A stretch of DNA of 39,912 nucleotides from Acidobacteriaceae bacterium (GTDB lineage Bacteria; Acidobacteriota; Terriglobia; Terriglobales; Acidobacteriaceae), in contig JANWJB010000127.1 of NCBI GenBank assembly GCA_025449575.1, forward strand, positions 1-39,912, given 5' to 3'. The position numbers and the translations under genes are program-made. Under the pieces are notes generated by a model, which was not told the DNA's origin, did no database searches, and saw nothing but the letters and a program-made list of their open reading frames with translations. Positions 34,534 to 39,912 of this stretch are shown in pieces (position 1 is the first letter of the stretch; every line of letters starts with the position of its first letter).

Positions 34534-35366
34534 ACGGTTGGGAATGGCAATTGCTTGAGGATAAGACGCCACTCGATCACGTTGTCGTATCGGGTGTCGA
34601 GTTGCGCGTGGGCAATCGCGTGCGCCTCCTGCCGCGTAAAGGTGGGGACATTCTGGATATCGCACTGCAGGGACAAGAGGCCACGGTGGAGAGCCTGGAG
34701 CAGGATTACGAAGGGAAACCGCACGTCTGCGTCGTTCTCGATGCCGATCCAGGGCGCGATCTAGGATTGCTGCGCCAGCCTGGCCACCGCTTCTTCTTCG
34801 ATGCATCGGAGGTGGAGCCTCTGCCCCCGGACAGACAGCATCCAGCCGCGGTCGTGCAGAAGCCGGGCATTTTGGTGGCGGGTATCGGCAACATCTTTCT
34901 GGGAGACGATGGTTTCGGCGTCGAGGTAGTCCAACGTCTCTGCCGGCGCCAATTTCCCTCCGCTGTGCGGGTGGCCGATTTCGGCATACGGGGCCTCGAC
35001 TTGGCATATGCGCTCCAAGATGGATACAGCACCGCGATTCTGATCGATGCCTTTCCTCATGGAGGGCTGCCGGGCACCGTGTATGTGGTGGAGCTGGATC
35101 TAAACGACGCTACGGCTTTTCCCGCTTCCGCAAATGTGACCGAAGCACACGCCATGGACCCGATGAGCGTTCTGCGCATGGCCGCCGCAATGCGTGGTCC
35201 GCTGAAGCGCGTTCTGCTGGTGGGCGCCGAGCCGGAGAGTTTTGGCGGTGCGGATGGACGAATAGGCTTGAGCGCTCCGTTGGAAGCTGCGCTTGGCGAG
35301 GCGCTGCAGGCAACCGAGAAATGGATTCATAAGATTCTGGCGGAAGACTCTGCGAGAGCCGATTGA
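34530..35366 (+). CDS. Hydrogenase maturation endopeptidase with extra N-terminal domain
   Basis: The 278-residue protein has two parts. Residues about 112-265 are a HyaD/HupD-type nickel-dependent endopeptidase: GILVAGIGNIFLGDDGFGVEVV contains the N-terminal Gly-rich loop and the Asp for Ni sensing, and LIDAFPHGGLPGTVYV and EAHAMDPMSVL carry the further Asp and His. It should cut HhyL behind His578. Residues 1-105 are an added domain, strand-rich with VELRVGNRVRLLPRKGGDILD and GKPHVCVVLDADPGRD, resembling a small SH3-like barrel. Classical proteases are about 160 residues and lack this. The added part may recognise HhyL or tether the protease. It overlaps the previous gene as ATGA. Confidence 0.87.
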   Translation: MNGWEWQLLEDKTPLDHVVVSGVELRVGNRVRLLPRKGGDILDIALQGQEATVESLEQDYEGKPHVCVVLDADPGRDLGLLRQPGHRFFFDASEVEPLPPDRQHPAAVVQKPGILVAGIGNIFLGDDGFGVEVVQRLCRRQFPSAVRVADFGIRGLDLAYALQDGYSTAILIDAFPHGGLPGTVYVVELDLNDATAFPASANVTEAHAMDPMSVLRMAAAMRGPLKRVLLVGAEPESFGGADGRIGLSAPLEAALGEALQATEKWIHKILAEDSARAD

Positions 35367-35396
35367 ATCGAAACAACCGCTGGAGAGAAGGCGCTT

Positions 35397-35705
35397 ATGT
35401 GTTTAGCCATACCGGGTAAGATCGTCAGCCTCGTGCCGGACCAGGAGCATATCGGAACTGTAGAAGTTGCAGGCGTGCGGCGAAAGGTAGACCTGGGATT
35501 GCTCCAGGAGGAGCCACCCAAGGCAGGCGATTGGGTCCTGATCCACGTCGGGTTTGCCATGAGTAAGATCAGCGAACAGGATGCGTTGGAACAAATGCAT
35601 CTCCTCCAGATGCTGGGAGAGAGCGACCTGGCGATGCAAGAGGTCCGCGGTTATGGCTTGGAAGAGGATGGCGACTCCGGTCCACCTGCCGCCAAAGCGA
35701 ACTAG
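35397..35705 (+). CDS. hypC: Hydrogenase maturation chaperone HypC
   Basis: The 102-residue protein starts MCLAIPGKI, with the essential Cys2, as in all HypC/HybG proteins. VRRKVDLGLLQEE, GDWVLIHVGFAMSKISEQDA and the helical end are also typical. HypC carries the iron-cyanide-carbonyl unit together with HypD to the hydrogenase large subunit. GGAGAGAAGG stands about eight bases ahead. The C-terminal tail after residue 80 is longer than average. It lies 30 bases behind the protease gene, one of the few real gaps in this operon. Confidence 0.96.
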   Translation: MCLAIPGKIVSLVPDQEHIGTVEVAGVRRKVDLGLLQEEPPKAGDWVLIHVGFAMSKISEQDALEQMHLLQMLGESDLAMQEVRGYGLEEDGDSGPPAAKAN

Positions 35706-35783
35706 CTCTATCGAGGAAAGACACTCAGCTCAAAGCATGTGCGAGCTTTTTATTTGGGCGGCGAAAAGAAAGGGAGGCTTTCG

Positions 35784-36917
35784 ATGCGGTTTGTAGACGA
35801 ATTTCGAGATCCGGAGTTGATCGCCAAAGCCTCCGATGAGATCCGCCGGCTATCCGATCCGAATAGGCACTATCGTTTCATGGAAGTTTGCGGTGGGCAT
35901 ACTCACGCTATCTACCGTTTTGGCCTGAAAGATATTCTTCCCTCCAATATCGAGTTGATTCATGGGCCTGGCTGTCCGGTATGCGTGCTGCCGATGGGCA
36001 GAATCGATGATGGCCTGGCCGTGGCGAAAGATGCCAACGTGGTCTTCACCGCTTTCGGCGACATGATGCGGGTGCCGGGGACCCATGGAAGCCCGCTCGA
36101 GCATAAGGCCCGGGGCGTCGATGTGCGCATCGTCTACTCCCCCGCCGACGCGCTCCAGCTTGCGAGAAGAAATCCCGATAAGCAGATCATGTTCTTCGCG
36201 ATTGGTTTTGAGACCACGGCGCCCTCTACCGCTCTCACGCTGATGCGGGCGAAGGCGGAGGGCGTGAAAAATTTCTCCGTATTTTGCAATCACGTCACCA
36301 TCGTTCCTGGGATCAGAGCCATTCTGGATTCGCCCGACATGCGGTTGGATGCATTTATCGGGCCGGGTCATGTCTCAACGGTGATTGGCTGCCGCCCCTA
36401 TGAATGGATTGCGCGGACGGAAAATAAGCCGGTGGTCACCTCGGGCTTCGAGCCGCTTGATCTGCTGCAATCCATTGTTATGCTGCTGCGGCAGCTCAAG
36501 GCGGGCGAGGCTAAGGTAGAGAACCAGTACAAGCGCGTGGTGCCTTGGGAGGGCAATCGTGCGGCATTGAAGGTGCTGGCCGAGGTTTTCCAACTCCGAC
36601 CCTATTTCGAATGGCGCGGGTTGGGCTTCATTTCGCAATCGGCTTTGAAGCTCCGCGACGAGTATGCGGAGTGGGATGCGGAGCGGCGCTATCCCATTCC
36701 CGGCACCCGGGTTACCGACCCCAAGGCAGCCCAGTGCGGAGAGGTATTGAAGGGGGTGCTCAAGCCCGCGCAGTGCAAGCTGTTCGGCAATAAGTGCACT
36801 CCGGAACATCCGATAGGCGCACTCATGGTTTCCTCAGAGGGTTCATGCGCAGCATATTACAACTACGAACACCGCAAAGCGGCGGCGATGGCGAGCAGCG
36901 CGGGCTCGGCAGCTTGA
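35784..36917 (+). CDS. hypD: Hydrogenase maturation protein HypD
   Basis: The 377-residue iron-sulfur protein forms the HypC-HypD scaffold on which Fe(CN)2CO is assembled. MEVCGGHTHAIYRFG contains the conserved Cys and His, followed by HGPGCPVCVLP, FAIGFETTAPSTA, HVTIVPG and GFEPLDLL. The C-terminal 4Fe-4S cysteines are in AAQCGEVLKG, AQCKLFGNKCTPEHP and SSEGSCAAYYNY. The frame is open 15 codons upstream, but ATG 35784 is preceded by AGGGAGG and matches the family start (MRFVDEFRD). Its stop overlaps the hypE start region. Confidence 0.96.
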   Translation: MRFVDEFRDPELIAKASDEIRRLSDPNRHYRFMEVCGGHTHAIYRFGLKDILPSNIELIHGPGCPVCVLPMGRIDDGLAVAKDANVVFTAFGDMMRVPGTHGSPLEHKARGVDVRIVYSPADALQLARRNPDKQIMFFAIGFETTAPSTALTLMRAKAEGVKNFSVFCNHVTIVPGIRAILDSPDMRLDAFIGPGHVSTVIGCRPYEWIARTENKPVVTSGFEPLDLLQSIVMLLRQLKAGEAKVENQYKRVVPWEGNRAALKVLAEVFQLRPYFEWRGLGFISQSALKLRDEYAEWDAERRYPIPGTRVTDPKAAQCGEVLKGVLKPAQCKLFGNKCTPEHPIGALMVSSEGSCAAYYNYEHRKAAAMASSAGSAA

Positions 36918-37972
36918 ATGGAAGCGCTGCCGCGGCGGCCGTGGCTTCTTCCATTCGCTTTAGCGATCCGCAGATTGCAATGGCGCACGGCGCCGGCGGC
37001 AAGGCTAGCCGCAGACTTGTCGAAGGCCTGTTTGTGCCGCTTTTATCTGGAGGCCTGCGAGAAGCGCTGGGTGACGCCGCGCGGGTGAGCTTTGGTGGAT
37101 CGACGGTGGCGATTACCACCGACAGCTTTGTCGTCCGGCCGCTTCGCTTTCCAGGCGGTTCCATTGGTGAGCTGGCGGTGAACGGCACCATGAATGATCT
37201 GGCGGTCTCCGGTGCCAAGGGAGAAGCCATGGTGGCGACCTTCGTTCTTGAAGAAGGTCTGGCGACCTCGGTGCTTGAGGCGGAGATCCGCGCCATGGCG
37301 GCAGCCCTTTGCGCGGCCGACGTTGCCCTCGTGGCAGGAGATACGAAGGTGGTTGAACGCGGCAAGGCCGATGGCATGTACATCACCACCACTGGCATCG
37401 GTTCGCCGCTGTCGCAGGTATGCGTGGATCCGCGGTCGGTTCGCCGCGGAGACAAGATCCTGCTCTCCGGCCCGATCGGCGACCATGGCATCACGATTTT
37501 GCTTGCGCGCGGCGATCTTGATCTTGAGGCGGAACTGGCCTCCGATACCCGCTGCATTCTGCCCTTGGTGGAGGCGCTGGCGCGCGCGGCGGGACCGGGA
37601 ATTCGCTGGATGCGCGACCCCACGCGGGGTGGCGTTGCCACCGTGCTCAACGAACTTGCACGTGACTGCGGCCTGGGCGTCGTGCTGGAAGAAAAAGAGC
37701 TTCCCGTGCGCGACCAGGTACGAGGAGCTTGTGAATTGCTCGGACTGGACCCTTTGCATATCGCGAATGAAGGCCAATTCGTCGCAGTGGTTGCGCCGGA
37801 ATATGCCGATGCGGCGCTGAACGCGCTTCGGAGCACCCCCGGAGGCGAAGATGCCTGCGCCATCGGCGAGGTGCGGTCCGAGCCGGCATGCGCAGTGTTG
37901 GTGATGACCAATTATGGCGGCAGCCGGATCGTCGATATGCTGATCGGCGACCCGCTCCCCCGCATTTGTTAG
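36914..37972 (+). CDS. hypE: Hydrogenase maturation protein HypE
   Basis: The protein of about 352 residues dehydrates its own C-terminal thiocarboxamide to form cyanide. It has AHGAGGKASRRLVEGLF, TTDSFVVRPLRFPGGSIGELAVNGTMNDLAVSGA (ATP-binding AIRS fold), MRDPTRGGVATVLNE and the required C-terminal PRIC, whose Cys receives the carbamoyl group from HypF. The start is uncertain: TTG 36914 overlaps the hypD stop as TTGA and gives a usual length, while GTG 36941 or ATG 36980 are later options. The long open frame upstream of 36914 runs inside hypD and has no HypE similarity. Confidence 0.92.
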   Translation: MNGSAAAAAVASSIRFSDPQIAMAHGAGGKASRRLVEGLFVPLLSGGLREALGDAARVSFGGSTVAITTDSFVVRPLRFPGGSIGELAVNGTMNDLAVSGAKGEAMVATFVLEEGLATSVLEAEIRAMAAALCAADVALVAGDTKVVERGKADGMYITTTGIGSPLSQVCVDPRSVRRGDKILLSGPIGDHGITILLARGDLDLEAELASDTRCILPLVEALARAAGPGIRWMRDPTRGGVATVLNELARDCGLGVVLEEKELPVRDQVRGACELLGLDPLHIANEGQFVAVVAPEYADAALNALRSTPGGEDACAIGEVRSEPACAVLVMTNYGGSRIVDMLIGDPLPRIC

Positions 37973-37984
37973 GACGTGGCGCCC

Positions 37985-39163
37985 ATGGAAACGGAATGCA
38001 AACTGGCGGCTCAGATAGAAGAACGGTTATTGCTACGCAATGAAATCCTGGAACAGTTCTTCTCCCGCGAGTCCACACATCTGGCGGAAGCGTGCCAGGA
38101 GATGGCAGAACGCTTCCTCAAGGGCGGCCGATTGCTGGCTTTTGGCCGGGGTTGCTATTCGACCGATGCGCAGCATGTTTCGGTAGAGTTCGTGCATCCG
38201 GTCATCGTTGGCAAGCGGGCTCTGCCCGCGCTCGATCTCTCCTTGGAATTCCGCTCCTGGGTCGATGCGATCCTGCGTCCTGAAGACATCGTGATGGGCT
38301 TCGGGCCGCCCCAAGGCGACCCGGAGGTGCTCGCTGTGCTGGAGCGGGCGCATGCGCGCAAGGCGATGACTTTCGCCCTTCCCGGACCGCATGGCTCCTA
38401 CGCGCTGAAGGCGTCAACCGAGGATCCCTTCATCCACCAGGAGCTGGTGGAGATCTTCTACCACACGCTCTGGGAGACGGTGCATGTCTTCTTTGAGCAC
38501 CGCGAGTTAGGGCAGGACGTCGGCCAAGCGGAGTTCCTCTATCCGTTTCTCGGACAGAAGAAACAAGAAACCGGCGACATCGTCGCCGAGGTAGCGGCCT
38601 CCATCGAAATGAAGGTGCAAGACGATGCTCTACTGCGGACACGCTTGGCGAAAGAACAGTCCGAAGCGATTGGCAATGCCGCGGTCGCCATTCACGATCG
38701 CCTCGCGCGGGGAGGAAAGCTGATCCTGTTTGGCAACGGAGGATCAGCCACCGACGCCAACGATTGGGCGCTTGACTGCGTGCTTCCTCCGGCGGGGTAC
38801 CGCGTCGTGCCGGCAATATCGCTATCGCTGGAGCCGGCAAATATCACCGCGCTCGCCAACGACGTCGGGGCCGAGGTCATCTTCTTGCGCCAGCTCATTG
38901 CTCAGGCCCGTCCGGAAGATATCGCAGTAGGCATCTCCACCAGCGGAGGCTCGCGCAACATCGTGATGGCGTTGGAGGAGGCGCGGAAGCGCGAACTGTT
39001 GACGGTAGGCCTGCTTGGCTACGACGGGGGAGAGATCGTGCGCAGAAAACTGGTGGATTTCCCCGTGATCGTGCGCAGCGACTACATTCCGCGTATCCAG
39101 GAGATTCAAGCCTCCGCATATCACGTCATCCGGGAAATGCTGGAGGTGCTTGACCATGCTTGA
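37985..39163 (+). CDS. Tandem SIS-domain protein (GmhA-like) in the hydrogenase operon
   Basis: The 392-residue protein contains two sugar-isomerase (SIS) domains. The second (about 215-385) is close to phosphoheptose isomerase GmhA: LFGNGGSATDA phosphate loop, GISTSGGSRNIVMALEEAR and the final YHVIREMLEVL with the conserved His. The first (about 20-195) is a degenerate copy: GRGCYSTDA replaces GNGGSxxDA and GFGPPQGDPEV replaces the GxSxSG loop. In domain two the GmhA active-site AEE appears as ALD, so heptose isomerisation is doubtful. AGGA lies before ATG 37985; a GTG at 37976 is also in frame. Its stop overlaps the next gene. The role in hydrogenase formation is unknown. Confidence 0.85.
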   Translation: METECKLAAQIEERLLLRNEILEQFFSRESTHLAEACQEMAERFLKGGRLLAFGRGCYSTDAQHVSVEFVHPVIVGKRALPALDLSLEFRSWVDAILRPEDIVMGFGPPQGDPEVLAVLERAHARKAMTFALPGPHGSYALKASTEDPFIHQELVEIFYHTLWETVHVFFEHRELGQDVGQAEFLYPFLGQKKQETGDIVAEVAASIEMKVQDDALLRTRLAKEQSEAIGNAAVAIHDRLARGGKLILFGNGGSATDANDWALDCVLPPAGYRVVPAISLSLEPANITALANDVGAEVIFLRQLIAQARPEDIAVGISTSGGSRNIVMALEEARKRELLTVGLLGYDGGEIVRRKLVDFPVIVRSDYIPRIQEIQASAYHVIREMLEVLDHA

Positions 39164-39389
39164 ACTCTATGGCTCGGCAAATTGTCCCTACACCCGCGAA
39201 GTGCGCGAATGGCTGGAGTGGACGCGGCGGGAATTTGTGGAATACGACGTGGAGGCCGATGCCGCTGCGCGGGAGCGCATGGCCCGCCTGGAGGGCAGTC
39301 CGCGTACGGTGCCCATTCTGGTGGACAATGGCCGCGTGCTGCAGGTCGGATGGCAGGGCCGTGGCTGTGTAGTGGGCGCGAGGGCATGA
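39156..39389 (+). CDS. Small glutaredoxin-like thiol protein
   Basis: The 77-residue protein is a minimal glutaredoxin fold: LELYGSANCPYTREVREWL has the CPYT active site (Cys10, second Cys replaced by Thr, so monothiol) and TVPILVDNGRVLQVGW has the cis-Pro. It ends with GRGCVVGARA, where Cys71 might act as resolving thiol or metal ligand. It resembles a glutaredoxin-related (seleno)protein group that I recall as UXX-star; this label is tentative. The ATG overlaps the SIS gene's stop and its own stop overlaps the hypF start as ATGA, so it is coupled on both sides. A redox or Fe-S role in maturation is possible. Confidence 0.8.
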   Translation: MLELYGSANCPYTREVREWLEWTRREFVEYDVEADAAARERMARLEGSPRTVPILVDNGRVLQVGWQGRGCVVGARA

Positions 39390-39912
39390 TGGCAGCCGCT
39401 CGCTCCATTCGCATACGGGGCGTGGTGCAAGGTGTGGGCTTTCGTCCCTTCGTCTATCGCGTGGCGCGGGCCAAAATGCTCGCCGGGTGGGTGCTCAACG
39501 GCGAGCAGGGAGTAGAGATTCATCTGGAGGGCTCCGAAGAGGACTTGGCTGCCGCGGTCGAGGAGATAAAGGTAAGGCATCCGTCCGCCGCTCATATTGC
39601 CGAGCTGCAAGTGCGTTCCGCATCCTTCGAGGGGCTGAGCGATTTCACTATTCGGGAGAGTGAAAGGCTTGGCCGCCCGACCGTGCGCATTTCCGCGGAT
39701 CTCCCTGTCTGTGATGCCTGCCTTTCCGAACTCTTCGATCCTTCGAACCTGCGGTATCGCTATCCCTACATCAACTGCACCGCTTGCGGACCGCGCTACA
39801 GCGTCATCCTCTCCCTGCCCTATGACCGGCCCAACACGACGATGCGCCGGTGGCCGATGGACGATTTCTGTAACCGCGAGTATCACGATCCCGCGAATCG
39901 CAGATTTGACGC
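39386..39912 (+). CDS. hypF: Carbamoyltransferase HypF, N-terminal part (cut by window edge)
   Basis: HypF transfers the carbamoyl group of carbamoyl phosphate to HypE. The visible 175 codons contain the N-terminal acylphosphatase domain (RIRGVVQGVGFRPFVYRVA, residues 8-26) and the first zinc-finger pair, CDAC and CTAC about 18 residues apart, followed by GPRYS and LPYDRPNTTM. The Sua5-like and Kae1-like domains lie beyond the window. The ATG at 39386 overlaps the glutaredoxin-like gene's stop as ATGA; a second ATG follows directly. HypA and HypB, needed for nickel insertion, are probably encoded farther downstream or elsewhere. Confidence 0.95.
   Translation, partial: MMAAARSIRIRGVVQGVGFRPFVYRVARAKMLAGWVLNGEQGVEIHLEGSEEDLAAAVEEIKVRHPSAAHIAELQVRSASFEGLSDFTIRESERLGRPTVRISADLPVCDACLSELFDPSNLRYRYPYINCTACGPRYSVILSLPYDRPNTTMRRWPMDDFCNREYHDPANRRFD

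Noticed and set aside
36823-37911. 362-residue open frame on the minus strand
   Set aside because: It is antisense to hypE, Ser/Pro/Arg-rich and without domains, typical of a shadow frame.

Overview
The window reads as a chromosomal segment of a GC-rich, Gram-negative, aerobically respiring bacterium. Supporting signs are lipoproteins of an RND efflux system, a complete proton-pumping complex I with fused NuoCD, and a group 1h/5 type [NiFe]-hydrogenase. An acidobacterium is my best guess because that combination of complex I and high-affinity hydrogenase is common there. This is inference from gene content; no rRNA or marker gene settles it. I found no tRNA, rRNA, insertion sequence, phage gene or CRISPR array.

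Layout. (1) 1-5.4 kb, housekeeping and stress genes: the 5' part of pncB (minus, cut by the window edge), a di-iron RIC/YtfE repair protein (minus) with a Crp/Fnr-type dyad upstream, a fused E1alpha-E1beta 2-oxoacid dehydrogenase, a ferredoxin-NADP-reductase-like flavoprotein, and two small poorly known genes. (2) 5.5-12.0 kb, minus strand: a tetR-MFP-RND-OMF efflux operon with translational coupling throughout, and a dyad across the tetR start that is a candidate autoregulatory operator. (3) 12.1-26.5 kb, minus strand: a complete 13-gene nuoA-N operon ending in an intrinsic terminator. (4) 26.5-39.9 kb, plus strand: a NiCoT nickel transporter, then a long, tightly overlapping hydrogenase operon. 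Its order is hhyS, hhyL, NifU-like, DUF5947, DUF6084, a 352-residue hydrogenase-associated protein, an endopeptidase with an extra N-terminal domain, hypC, hypD, hypE, a double-SIS-domain protein, a glutaredoxin-like protein and hypF (cut by the window edge). hypA and hypB are not in the window.

How the parts fit. The NiCoT permease would supply Ni2+. HypC, D, E and F build the Fe(CN)2CO group, and the protease trims HhyL behind His578. HhySL is a soluble-looking hydrogenase with an Asp in place of one proximal-cluster Cys and an extra Cys near the medial cluster, as in actinobacterial-type enzymes thought to scavenge atmospheric H2. Electrons would finally reach the quinone pool, which complex I, encoded divergently next door, also feeds. 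The least explained part is the set of accessory genes between hhyL and hypC and between hypE and hypF.
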